From the NCBI GenBank assembly GCA_022712815.1, contig JAFLJW010000278.1:1-17247 (forward strand): 17,247 nt of DNA. Direction: 5' to 3'. Below the pieces are notes generated by a model. The model saw only the letters and a program-made list of their open reading frames with translations, ran no database searches and was not told the origin of the DNA. A program made the position numbers and the translations under genes. The first letter of the stretch is position 1, and each line of letters opens with the position of its first letter. The stretch is from Pseudodesulfovibrio sp. (lineage in GTDB: Bacteria > Desulfobacterota > Desulfovibrionia > Desulfovibrionales > Desulfovibrionaceae). This document shows, piece after piece, positions 1-7,396 of this stretch.

Positions 1-912
1 CAGAAGGCGGGGAATCACCAAATCAAAAACACTTGCCCGGTAGTACATGACGCAGCCGGGAAGCCCCAAAATGGGGACTCCGTCCAACATGGAGATCATG
101 AACATGACACCCGGGAAAGTGGGAGAACCATATGTAATGACTTCGGCCCCGGTGGCCCGGATCGCCGTAGGGGTCTGGTCATCCGGATCAACGGACATGC
201 CGCCCGTGACCACCACCATTTCAGCCCCTTCGGCAATGAAGGCGAGGATGGCATCACGGGTCATGGCGGGATCATCGGAAGTCAGACGCTGGCCGACAAC
301 GGTGGAGCCAAGTCGGTCGAACTTATTACGAAGCACCGGCCCGAATTTGTCCTTGATGCGGCCATGAAAAACTTCGCTGCCCGTGGTCACAAGCCCGACT
401 TTATGATGCTTGAATGGGCGCACGCCGACCACGTAAGGATACTCGGCACAGATTTCTTCCACGCGCTTGATTTTTTCCTCATCAATGACAAGGGGGACCA
501 CGCGAGTCCCGGCCACAGGACGGGACTCCGTCACCTGCTGACCATTGTGCAGAGTCGCCAGCACGACTTCCTCAATGGAGTTGATGCGATTGAGGGCTTC
601 AATATTTATATCAAGCAGGCCGGGATCAGCCACGAAATTGATACGCCCCTCACTGACCTCGGAGAGAGTGATGCCCGGACCGGCTGCTGCCATGGCAATA
701 CGATCGGCAGCGTCATCCTCGTGGACCTGATCGTCCTCCAGGTGCAGCACATAAATATGCTCCTTGCCGATTTGAAGTAAGGTGGGGATGTCTTCCTGAG
801 CGACAATATGACCTTTCTTAAAGGCTGGACCCTTGTACTCCCCGGGAACTATTTTCGTCATGTCGTGGCACAAAACCATGCCCACGGCTTCTTCAACGCG
901 CACGGTTTTCAT
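1..912 (-). CDS. Molybdopterin-binding (MoeA-like) protein, 3' end outside window
   Basis: The first 304 codons are visible; the gene continues beyond the left edge. The reading frame is open from an ATG at 912 (MKTVRVEEAV), with GGAG about 10 bases upstream. The C-terminal part is a MoCF/MoeA-type molybdopterin-binding fold: KVGLVTTGSE at about residues 171-180, the TGGMSVDPDD signature at about 236-245, and a GLPG turn at about 283-286. The first 160 residues are a lead domain without the usual MoeA architecture that I can recognise. Members of this fold bind molybdopterin in the cytoplasm during molybdenum or tungsten cofactor assembly, but stand-alone versions like this are mostly uncharacterised. 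It faces away from everything else here and seems unrelated to the neighbouring relics. Family assignment is firm, precise role is not. Confidence 0.85.
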   Translation of the reverse strand, partial: MKTVRVEEAVGMVLCHDMTKIVPGEYKGPAFKKGHIVAQEDIPTLLQIGKEHIYVLHLEDDQVHEDDAADRIAMAAAGPGITLSEVSEGRINFVADPGLLDINIEALNRINSIEEVVLATLHNGQQVTESRPVAGTRVVPLVIDEEKIKRVEEICAEYPYVVGVRPFKHHKVGLVTTGSEVFHGRIKDKFGPVLRNKFDRLGSTVVGQRLTSDDPAMTRDAILAFIAEGAEMVVVTGGMSVDPDDQTPTAIRATGAEVITYGSPTFPGVMFMISMLDGVPILGLPGCVMYYRASVFDLVIPRLL

Positions 913-1119
913 GTGGCTATTGCTCCATTCTCAGTCGCTTTAAAATTGTAAAAAATACGTCTATTTTATCAAAGGACACACTGATCAAAACGAATTTGCA
1001 AAACAGGGATGTGAGTTCTGCTATTTGACCGCGAAAAGGAGCAAAAGTATCCCCTCGCCGGTCGCTTGTAGTTGCCCATTGAGGGCTAGTGGCCCCATTT
1101 TTCTGTCTCAAGACGCAAC
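913..1119. other. Spacer upstream of the MoeA-like gene
   Basis: No coding region is supported here. An AT-rich patch at about 935-975 includes, on the minus strand, TGATAAAAT, which could serve as a -10 region for the MoeA-like gene, but no matching -35 is convincing. The rightmost part may be debris of the adjacent IS5-type relic. Confidence 0.4.
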
Positions 1120-1288
1120 TTAAGTGCAAAGTTCAAGGAGACGGCGTTTGGCAACTAGAAGATTTGCCAACCCGAACAGAGTCATAAGCTGTGTTTGGTT
1201 CTTGGCCTGCCCTCGATAGCGGACTTTTTTTCAGGCCAGAGAGATTCTTGATGATATGGAATGGGTGCTCAACCTTGGCGCGTACGCT
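1120..1288 (-). pseudogene. IS5-family transposase C-terminal relic, frameshifted
   Basis: On the minus strand, from about 1288, the translation SVRAKVEHPFHIIKNL is the well-known C-terminal motif of IS5-family transposases, where the E of VEHPF is in the catalytic region. After GLKK the frame breaks at a run of seven T (1225-1231 on the plus strand). Shifting one base restores the family sequence: VRYRGQAKNQTQLMTL, then FGLANLLVAKRRL, ending at a TAA at 1120-1122. This is therefore a short tail of a dead transposase; the catalytic N-terminal two thirds are absent, because the sequence before 1290 on this strand no longer resembles the family. I see no terminal repeats. It marks a site of past transposition next to the glycyl-radical operon. 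Confidence 0.8.
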
Positions 1289-1341
1289 AACCTGAAAACC
1301 CGCAACTAGTACGCGTATTCTCCCCCTCCCGTCTCTCTGCA

Positions 1342-1455
1342 AAGATAATCGCCGACATCTACAAGGAATATTGGCAGATTGAGACCTTCTTCCGGCTTAT
1401 CAGCAGTTTTTTTAGCTCAAACCCTTTGTCGGGATTTCAAAGGATGTCGTTCTGA
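1342..1455 (+). pseudogene. IS4-like transposase relic (E-region fragment)
   Basis: The plus frame starting at 1342 reads KIIADIYKEYWQIETFFR and then LISSFF before ending at TGA 1453-1455. This resembles the C1 region of IS4-family transposases, whose signature is Y-x2-R-x3-E-x6-K within a YKxRWxIExFFxxIK context. Here the signature arginine is replaced by tyrosine and the final lysine is replaced by serine, so both conserved basic positions are lost. Only some 30 residues are recognisable and no start or terminal repeats are seen. It points toward the IS5-like relic with about 50 bases between them. A decayed fragment is the best reading; similarity by chance is unlikely given the WQIE.FFR core, but the fragment is short. 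Confidence 0.6.
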
Positions 1456-1481
1456 GTCAAAACTGCGCCGTGAAGAAGACG

Positions 1482-2450
1482 TCATCCCCCGAGCGTAATA
1501 GTGAGGGGGTACGCACGAATTGTATCAATAAGCTCTTGCAAATGCTCTTTGGTGTGGGGAATAACGCCATTCAAAGCATATTTTCTGTCCAGTTGCGACC
1601 ATTTATGTTCACCCAGTCGATGATAGGGCAATATGTCGAGGGCGATAACATTTCGTAATGAGGCAGCCAAAGATGCGGTTTGATCCAGGTTCTCCAGCGA
1701 ATCATTGTGTCCAGGGATAAGAGGCAGACGGATTCTGATGGGGATGTTCATTTCGTTAATCTTGTGCAGATTGTCCAAAATCAAGGAGTTTTGGACGCCG
1801 GTAAGTTTTTCATGGATTGCCGAATCCATATGCTTGATATCAAAAAGAATCAGGTCCAGGTGCGAAAGTACTGGCAGTATTTTTTCCCACTTGGCAAACC
1901 CGCAGGTTTCAACAGCAGTGTCTACCCCACGTTTATGTGCTTCTTTGGCGAGTTCTTTTAAAAACTCAGCTTGGAAAAAAGGCTCTCCGCCAGAAAAAGT
2001 TACTCCACCATTTGAGTTTATGTAGAATTCCTTGTCTCGGACAACCTCATCCATAACTTCTGCGACACCAAGATATCTTCCACAAATGTTTATGGCATTC
2101 GCATAACACCCTTGTTGACATTTTCCGCATTCTGGCAAAATACATTTGTCGGTGTTTATAATTATTTCTCTATTTCCCCCCAAAACAATGCACTTTTCAG
2201 GACATGCGTCAATACAACTACCGCACGCAATGCAATTGTCTTCTATAAACAGGATATCAGGTGTTTTGTGTATGCTTTCAGGATTTTGACACCATAGACA
2301 ATTGAGCGGACATCCTTTCAAAAAGACTATCGTGCGAATTCCTTGACCATCATGAATTGAGAAACGTTGAAAATCTGAAATTAGTCCTTTCAATTCTGTA
2401 GATTCTTTTGTCGGTGCCCGATAGACTTGTAAGTGTGATCGTAGAGTCAT
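1482..2450 (-). CDS. dhaB2: Glycyl-radical enzyme activating protein (radical SAM activase)
   Basis: 322 residues. It uses S-adenosylmethionine and a [4Fe-4S] cluster to abstract the glycine hydrogen of its partner, almost surely the 800-residue glycyl-radical enzyme two genes upstream. Visible features: the radical SAM motif C47-x3-C51-x2-C54, preceded by the activase signature SIHDGQGIRT (31-40); an inserted bacterial ferredoxin-like domain with C73, C76, C79, C83 and a second cysteine set at C103, C108, C111, C115; and the SAM-binding SGGEP at 153-157. The two-cluster insert is typical of activases of non-PFL glycyl-radical enzymes, including glycerol dehydratase, and is absent from the pyruvate formate-lyase activase. 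The start ATG has AAGGA about 8 bases upstream. It is the last gene of the operon. The substrate-specific symbol rests on the partner enzyme; the activase sequence alone would only give the general family. Confidence 0.9.
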   Translation of the reverse strand: MTLRSHLQVYRAPTKESTELKGLISDFQRFSIHDGQGIRTIVFLKGCPLNCLWCQNPESIHKTPDILFIEDNCIACGSCIDACPEKCIVLGGNREIIINTDKCILPECGKCQQGCYANAINICGRYLGVAEVMDEVVRDKEFYINSNGGVTFSGGEPFFQAEFLKELAKEAHKRGVDTAVETCGFAKWEKILPVLSHLDLILFDIKHMDSAIHEKLTGVQNSLILDNLHKINEMNIPIRIRLPLIPGHNDSLENLDQTASLAASLRNVIALDILPYHRLGEHKWSQLDRKYALNGVIPHTKEHLQELIDTIRAYPLTITLGG

Positions 2451-2513
2451 TAAATATCCTTGGTAGCCGAGGGTTGACGACTTATTTCATGCCGGTGGAA
2501 TCATGTTGAAATT

Positions 2514-2558
2514 GAGGGCAAATTCGGAAGATAGTTACTCTCTCCCCAATTTGCCCTC
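2514..2558 (-). promoter_or_regulatory. Inverted repeat between glpF and the activase gene
   Basis: Perfect 11-base arms, GAGGGCAAATT at 2514-2524 and its complement at 2548-2558, flank a 23-base loop with some weak inner pairing. It lies in the 205-base gap between the aquaporin and activase genes. There is no T-run after it in the minus direction, so it is not a standard intrinsic terminator. It may weaken read-through or protect the mRNA end, which would lower activase relative to enzyme; that role is inference. Confidence 0.55.
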
Positions 2559-2584
2559 GTAGTCTATTTTGATGTTGGTCAGAC

Positions 2585-2626
2585 AAATGGATTAACGTTA
2601 GACATATCTATTAGTAAAATCCATTT
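2585..2626. repeat. AT-rich 9-bp inverted repeat downstream of glpF
   Basis: Arms AAATGGATT (2585-2593) and AATCCATTT (2618-2626) are perfect complements around a 24-base loop. The repeat lies about 30 bases past the glpF stop codon. On the plus strand it is followed by Ts, on the minus strand only by TTTG-like sequence, so a terminator for glpF is not convincing. Function unknown. Confidence 0.4.
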
Positions 2627-2655
2627 TTTACCACGCAGGCGAAGCTTGAGTCGTG

Positions 2656-3396
2656 CTATGTCCAGAGAACAGAGTAGAACGCTGCTCCAACCACGGCACC
2701 AAGGATAGGGCCAACTATTGGAATCCAGGAATAACTCCATCCAGAGTCACCTTTGCCTGCTATGGGCAAAAGTGCGTGTGCGATACGTGGGCCCAGATCC
2801 CGTGCGGGGTTAATGGCAAATCCTGTAGCCCCTCCGAGGGACATACCAATGGAGGTGACAAGTATGCCAATCGCCATGGGTGCAAAGCCAACCAGAGGGG
2901 TAGCTTTTTCGACATGAGGGTCTAACAGGAAAAGGATGCCCAATACGAGCATGGCTGTGCCGATGACTTCTGCCAACAAGTTTCCCAACGTATTAGGCAT
3001 CGCAGGCATGGTCGAAAAAACAGCAAGTTTGAGTCCGGAGTCTTCGGTGGCGGCCCAATGCGGAAGATAGGCAAGCCAAACTAAGATCGCTCCACAAAAA
3101 GCTCCAAAAATCTGACCAGCTATATAAACAGGCACTTGCACCCAAGCCGTTTTCCCTAAAACTGCCATCGCAATAGTGACAGCAGGGTTCAGGTGCGCGC
3201 CGCTGGCCCAAGCAACGGCATAAATGCCAAATGCCACGGCAAGCCCCCATCCAGCACATATTATGAGCCACCCCGATCCGGAGGAGAGTCCGGACATGGA
3301 GCCTTTTGAATTGGTTAAAAGAACTTGGGCGACACATCCACACCCAAGCAAACATAGAATTCCAGTGCCAACTGCTTCCGCTATAAAGATATTCAT
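2656..3396 (-). CDS. glpF: Glycerol facilitator (MIP-family aquaglyceroporin)
   Basis: 246 residues, an inner-membrane channel for passive uptake of glycerol and similar small polyols. The sequence has the MIP hallmarks: six hydrophobic segments and two half-helices carrying NPA, the first in SGAHLNPAVT (NPA at 70-72) and the second in GFAINPARDLGPR (NPA at 196-198). The aspartate straight after NPAR (D200) is the residue that usually separates glycerol facilitators from water-only aquaporins. It is slightly shorter than E. coli GlpF (281 residues), losing mostly loop length. The ATG at 3396 has AGAGG 8 bases upstream. It lies between the dehydratase and activase genes on the same strand, which ties the operon's substrate to glycerol or a related diol such as 1,2-propanediol. 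Confidence 0.9.
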   Translation of the reverse strand: MNIFIAEAVGTGILCLLGCGCVAQVLLTNSKGSMSGLSSGSGWLIICAGWGLAVAFGIYAVAWASGAHLNPAVTIAMAVLGKTAWVQVPVYIAGQIFGAFCGAILVWLAYLPHWAATEDSGLKLAVFSTMPAMPNTLGNLLAEVIGTAMLVLGILFLLDPHVEKATPLVGFAPMAIGILVTSIGMSLGGATGFAINPARDLGPRIAHALLPIAGKGDSGWSYSWIPIVGPILGAVVGAAFYSVLWT

Positions 3397-3430
3397 ACCC
3401 GACCTCTTTGATTCTGTTTACAAATAATCG

Positions 3431-3466
3431 GAGCGGGTCGTTTTTCAACCGAAAAACGACCCGCTC
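3431..3466 (-). promoter_or_regulatory. Strong intercistronic hairpin between dehydratase and glpF genes
   Basis: GAGCGGGTCGTTTTTC (3431-3446) and its exact complement (3451-3466) enclose a 4-base loop, giving a 16-bp perfect stem. It begins 12 bases after the dehydratase stop codon in the direction of transcription and ends 34 bases before the glpF start. No U-tract follows, so full termination is not expected. Such a hairpin commonly stabilises the upstream mRNA or causes partial attenuation, giving much more enzyme than channel and activase. Confidence 0.7.
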
Positions 3467-3478
3467 TCTGACGACAAA

Positions 3479-5881
3479 TTAGAACATTTGTTCTGTGCGG
3501 GAAATAATGTCGTCCTGAATGGCGTGATTCAATGAAGTAAAGAAAGCACTATAGCCTGCTACTCGTACAACAAGACCGCGATAATTATCGGGGTTGCTTT
3601 GTGCGTCTACCAGCGTTTCTTTACCGATGACGTTGTACTGAATGTGGGTTCCGCCACCTTCAAAGAGCGTCTCGGTTATTGCAATAAGGTTTGCGAGGCC
3701 CTTGTCACCTTCCAAGGCACTGGGATGGAACTTCATGTTCAACAGTGTGCCGTTGGAGGCAATGACATGGTCAAGCTTGGTAACGGATTTGACCGAGGCG
3801 GTGGGCCCTGAATGGTCCATGCCCGATGCAGGTGAAACTCCGTCAGCAAGGGGTTCGCCGGATTTGCGTCCGTCAGGTGTCGCCCCGACTACTGTTCCCA
3901 AAGGAACATTTGCCGAGACAGGGTACAAGCCGGGCTGAAAACACCCGCCGCGCGGATTCATGTATCTCTCAACTTCCTGACAATAAATGAAAGCCGCATC
4001 GTGGGCGATGCTGTCTGCGTATGGCTCGTCATTGCCGTATTTGGGAGCGCGATTGATAAGCTGTTGGCGGATTTTCTCCCCACCGTCTTTTTCAAAGTTC
4101 GTGTCGATGGCATCCTTGATCTCTTTAAGATTAAGTTCCTTGTTATCGAACACGAGACTCTTTATTGCTGCCAATGAATCTGCAACGTTCGCTACACCAA
4201 CACCCTGCGGGCCTGTGAAGTTGTAATGAGCACCGCCTTCCTGAAGGGATTTGCCCTCGGCAATACAGTCATCCACCAGAGAGGATAAAAACGGTAAAGG
4301 AGCACGCTGGCCATGGGCCTTGTCCACGGCGTTGTCCGAGATCACCAAAAGCCTTACAAAATAAGCCATCTGTTTACGATAAGCTGTCATCAAATCTTCA
4401 TAGGAGGCAAAGGAGGCAAGCTCGCCGGTTTCCGGACCGAGCCTTTCCCCGGACAAGGGGTCCACACCGTTGTTGGTGCTCAGTTCCAAGACTTTGGCGA
4501 GGCTGAAAAAGGCGGCGTCGTGCCAGCCTTCGGTCTTTCCGCCGACTTGGGGTTCAACACAACCGATGATGCCATAGTCTCTGGCATCTTCCATTGTAAG
4601 ACCACGCTGTCTTAGAGAGGGAATGATATAGCGGTCATTATAGTACGCTGGCATTCCCAAACCAAGACGAGTGACCTCAGCGGATTTTTTGTACAACGCC
4701 TCTGGCGTTCCCGCATGAACTCGGATGGAAATGGAGGGTTGATAGAATTTCGTATTGCTGGTTGCCTGAAGGCACAAAAAAGACAATTCGTTGGTCGCGT
4801 CATTTCCTTGCTTGTCAACACCACCGATAATAAGATTTTGAAACATGGGGTAGCCGCCAAAAGCCTTGGTAGAACCTTCGTCGCGTACCTTGTTGATCTC
4901 ATTGAACTTTAAGAACAACAAATCCAACAAATCCTGTGCTTCTTCCTGAGTGACGGTTTTATCCTGTTCCAAATATGGGAACATGTATTGATCGAAACGC
5001 ATGGGAGAAATGGAATGGCCGTTTGACTCAAGTTGCAGCACGAGCTGGATAAACCAGAAGGACTGGAGTGCTTCGGCAAAAGAGGTTGCGGGTTTGGCTG
5101 GCACCTTAGCGCAAATTCGGGCGATTTCCTTAAGTTCTGCCTGTCTGGTTGAGTCTTTTTCCTGTTTCGCCAATTTCTCTGCCAGAGCGGAAAAGCGTTG
5201 GGCAAAGTGAATTACGGCTTTGTTGGAGGTAACGGCAGAATTGAGAAAGACGATTTTTTCAGCGTGTTCCGGATTGGATTGGTCCAACTTGGCCAATGCG
5301 GTTTCGGCTTCGGTAATGACCCCTTCGAGCCCCTTGGAAAGAACCTTGGCATAGTCTACCGAGACGTGGCCGACACCATTGAAAAAGTAGTTGCCTACGG
5401 TGAAAACGCCCTTGTCCTGGGCTGCGAGAGCTTCCTCGGGCATGAGCGCAGTTGCCAACTCGTTTGTGGTCTTTCCTTTCCAATACGGGAAGACTTCGCG
5501 AAGAATGGCCTTATTCGGTTCGGAAATCAAAAAGACGTCACCGGTTCTTTTTTCCAGTCTATCGAGTTCCTCTTCGAGCCAAGTACAGGAGAATTCCGGA
5601 AAAACGGGAGCAGCGCGTGGCTTCGCGCATTGATTTCCAACAATCAGTTCATCGGGTTGGATGAAAATTGTCATTTTGCTGAGAATGTTTTCGAATGCTT
5701 TTGCACGACGCACCGGCATGGGCTGATCTTCTGTCTCTTTATAAGATTCAGTAATCAATTGCGCGCGCTCCACACAAATCTCTGGAGTTATGTTAATAAA
5801 CCTTTCTCTAATGGCCTCAACTCTTTCCGTGGGGCCTACTTCCCGGGTGACATCAATAGAACTCAATTCTTTTGTTTTCAT
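3479..5881 (-). CDS. dhaB1: Glycyl-radical diol dehydratase, B12-independent glycerol dehydratase type
   Basis: 800 residues, close to the 787 of the Clostridium butyricum enzyme. It would convert glycerol to 3-hydroxypropionaldehyde (or 1,2-propanediol to propionaldehyde) by a thiyl-radical mechanism in the cytoplasm. Key residues are visible: the radical cysteine in IIGCVEPQ (C441) with E443; the glycyl loop RVAGYSAFF with G776; and H172 (in GVGHVSVDY), H289-S290 (in ESNGHSIS) and D455 (in EGWHDAAFF). As I recall the C. butyricum numbering (H164, H281, S282, C433, E435, D447), all are shifted by exactly 8, so the substrate pocket matches glycerol/propanediol dehydratase rather than PFL, choline lyase or isethionate lyase. 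The ATG at 5881 has TAGGAG about 8 bases upstream. First gene of the operon with glpF and the activase. Glycerol versus propanediol cannot be settled from the sequence; no N-terminal microcompartment-targeting extension is evident. Confidence 0.88.
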   Translation of the reverse strand: MKTKELSSIDVTREVGPTERVEAIRERFINITPEICVERAQLITESYKETEDQPMPVRRAKAFENILSKMTIFIQPDELIVGNQCAKPRAAPVFPEFSCTWLEEELDRLEKRTGDVFLISEPNKAILREVFPYWKGKTTNELATALMPEEALAAQDKGVFTVGNYFFNGVGHVSVDYAKVLSKGLEGVITEAETALAKLDQSNPEHAEKIVFLNSAVTSNKAVIHFAQRFSALAEKLAKQEKDSTRQAELKEIARICAKVPAKPATSFAEALQSFWFIQLVLQLESNGHSISPMRFDQYMFPYLEQDKTVTQEEAQDLLDLLFLKFNEINKVRDEGSTKAFGGYPMFQNLIIGGVDKQGNDATNELSFLCLQATSNTKFYQPSISIRVHAGTPEALYKKSAEVTRLGLGMPAYYNDRYIIPSLRQRGLTMEDARDYGIIGCVEPQVGGKTEGWHDAAFFSLAKVLELSTNNGVDPLSGERLGPETGELASFASYEDLMTAYRKQMAYFVRLLVISDNAVDKAHGQRAPLPFLSSLVDDCIAEGKSLQEGGAHYNFTGPQGVGVANVADSLAAIKSLVFDNKELNLKEIKDAIDTNFEKDGGEKIRQQLINRAPKYGNDEPYADSIAHDAAFIYCQEVERYMNPRGGCFQPGLYPVSANVPLGTVVGATPDGRKSGEPLADGVSPASGMDHSGPTASVKSVTKLDHVIASNGTLLNMKFHPSALEGDKGLANLIAITETLFEGGGTHIQYNVIGKETLVDAQSNPDNYRGLVVRVAGYSAFFTSLNHAIQDDIISRTEQMF

Positions 5882-6182
5882 GATACGATCTCCTAGTATT
5901 GTTTAGTGAATTATGAACACCTCAAAGATGTTATTCCTCCTTTGGTGATTTCTTGCCGGATGTTAATAGAGAGAAAGTGCATTCATATCCGTGAGGCCTG
6001 CCCCTCTCTCTTTTGTTTTTTTAATAAAACAAATTGTTAATCATCACGATATCCCTTGGATGGGGTATTAAAGTACCTCACTAGGGGTATTTGTTGATTT
6101 TGAATTGGGAAAAGAGGGCTCGTTCGGACCACTTGCTAAGGTGGAATTTGAATCCTAAAATGACCTCGAAAGGAGGATGCAG
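5882..6182. promoter_or_regulatory. Upstream region of the glycyl-radical operon
   Basis: About 300 bases without a gene. It should hold the leftward promoter of the dehydratase operon. I see a perfect 8-bp inverted repeat, TTTGTTTT (6012-6019) and AAAACAAA (6026-6033) with a 6-base spacer, a plausible operator; and a full Shine-Dalgarno complement, AAAGGAGG on the minus strand (5936-5943), that has no obvious start codon at proper distance. No consensus sigma54 (GG-N10-GC) or clean sigma70 promoter could be fixed by eye. Its right end probably contains the left end of the IS3 relic. Confidence 0.45.
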
Positions 6183-6660
6183 ATGGGCAATAAACACAGT
6201 CATTTACAGATCCGTTCAAGGCCAAGGTTGCTTTGGAAGCTGTCCGGGGCGTGAAGACTTTGGCTGAACTGGCGGCACAATATCAGGTCCATCCCAATCA
6301 GATGTCGCAATGGAAAAAGCAGTTGCTGTCGCAAGCCAGGGACGTATTTTCGGCAAAAAAGCAGTGACTCGGGCAAGATGGCAAACGAGCTAACAGCCCC
6401 TCTTTATGAAGAAATCGGGCGATTGAAGGTGGATATCAAGTGGCTTGAAAAAAGTTTTGAGCTTGCCGCATGCAACTCGTCGGACCTGGGTGAAGTCACA
6501 CCCGAACTATTCCATCCGGCGACAATTCAGGTTGGCAGGTATATCTCGTTCTGGTTTTTACTACGAAGCGAAGCCTGAGTCGGAAGAGAACTTGACGTTA
6601 ACGCGCCTGATCGATCAAAAGTATATGCAGCTTCCTGAATATGGTTCACGCAGATTCTAA
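6183..6660 (+). pseudogene. IS3-family element relic (orfA and 5' part of orfB), multiply frameshifted
   Basis: An ATG at 6183 after AAGGAGG begins an orfA-like frame that is broken near 6201-6205; from 6215 another frame reads FKAKVALEAVRGVKTLAEL and AAQYQVHPNQMSQWKKQLL, the helix-turn-helix of IS3-family OrfA. A second break near 6365 moves it to the frame of MANELTAPLYEEIGRL, continuing the leucine-zipper region. The A-run at about 6449-6454 is where IS3 elements shift frame from orfA to orfB; the orfB frame then reads LAGISRSGFYYEAKPESEEN and ends LPEYGSRRF-stop at 6660. The whole DDE catalytic domain is missing. So this is a truncated, inactive element whose right part was lost about 45 bases before the IS1595-type element begins. 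Confidence 0.8.
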
Positions 6661-6705
6661 TCTGAAACTTAACACCCTGTGGGGTTGGTTCCTTGCTTGA
6701 ATGAA

Positions 6706-6724
6706 GGGGCTGTACCAAATAACT
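6706..6724 (+). repeat. Left terminal inverted repeat of the IS1595-like element
   Basis: GGGGCTGTACCAAATAACT, matching 17 of 19 positions of the complement of the right end. Confidence 0.85.
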
Positions 6725-6740
6725 CCTCTGAGTTATCTGT

Positions 6741-7396
6741 ATGGCAATGCGAAAAAGTCGTCTGAGTCAAGGAAAGCAGCTCCGTTTGATCGAGTATTTT
6801 GTGGCTGACACCACTGCACGTTGTGCTGCCGATCTGATTGGTGTGAACTTTAAATCGGCCGCTTACTATTTCATCGACTTCGGGTAATCATAAACCAAGA
6901 GACCATAAATGAAGAACTTTTATCTGGTGAATCTGAAGTCGATGAGAGCTATTCTGCCGGCAAGCGAAAGGGCAAGCTGTGCCGTGGAGCAACGGGTAAA
7001 GTGCCTATTTTTGGAATCCTGAAAAGAAGCGTAAAGGGCTATACGCAGGTCATTCCCCATGCCAAAAGCAAAACGCTAATACCAATCATCCGAGAAAAAA
7101 TTCAATCGGACAGCATTGTGTATAAGGATGGACTTTACAGTTACAACGTGCTGGATGTGTCAGAGTTCAAACACTTCAGGATCAACCATTCAAAATTATT
7201 CGCAGGCAGCCACAGCCATCTCAATGGCATTGGTAATTTTTGGAACCAGAACAAGCGGCATATGCACAAATTTAATGGTATCCCGGTCAAGCCTTTTTCA
7301 TTATTCTTGAAGGAATATGAGTAGCGTTTTAATAACAGCAATCCAATATGTCAGTTTAAACAACTGAAACAAAGGGTTAAGAAACATATGGGCTAG
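6741..7396 (+). pseudogene. IS1595-family (ISXO2-like) transposase, inactivated
   Basis: The frame from ATG 6741 reads MAMRKSRLSQGKQLRLIEYF and continues to SAAYYF, then hits TAA at 6885-6887 because of a one-base deletion near 6872. The shifted frame continues the family protein: ESEVDESYSAGKRKGK (first catalytic D), KVPIFGILKRSVKGYTQVIP, SIVYKDGLYSYNVLDVSEF (second D), HFRINHSKLF and GIGNFWNQNKRHMHKFNG. A second lesion is TAG at 7322-7324 where relatives have tryptophan in a KECEWRFN-like tail; after it the frame stays open to TAG 7394-7396, as expected of the intact gene. The G-to-S change in the usual DESYFGG motif is a further sign of decay. Two independent lesions make this a dead gene unless both are sequencing errors. 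Confidence 0.88.

Noticed and set aside
917..1129. 70-codon minus-strand open frame upstream of the MoeA-like gene
   Set aside because: No similarity seen, no SD, and it overlaps the end of the IS5-type relic; more likely spacer.
1486..1509. CCCCC/GGGGG inverted repeat at the activase 3' end as terminator
   Set aside because: Only 5 bp without mismatch, lies inside the coding region, and no U-tract follows in the minus direction.
5198..5896. 232-codon plus-strand open frame inside the dehydratase gene
   Set aside because: Antisense shadow of a strongly supported glycyl-radical enzyme; low-complexity translation with no family similarity.
6031..6050. CRP/FNR-type operator ATTGTTAATCATCACGAT
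   Set aside because: Half-sites match only partly and the spacing (4 instead of 6 between TTGTGA-like halves) fits neither CRP nor FNR consensus.
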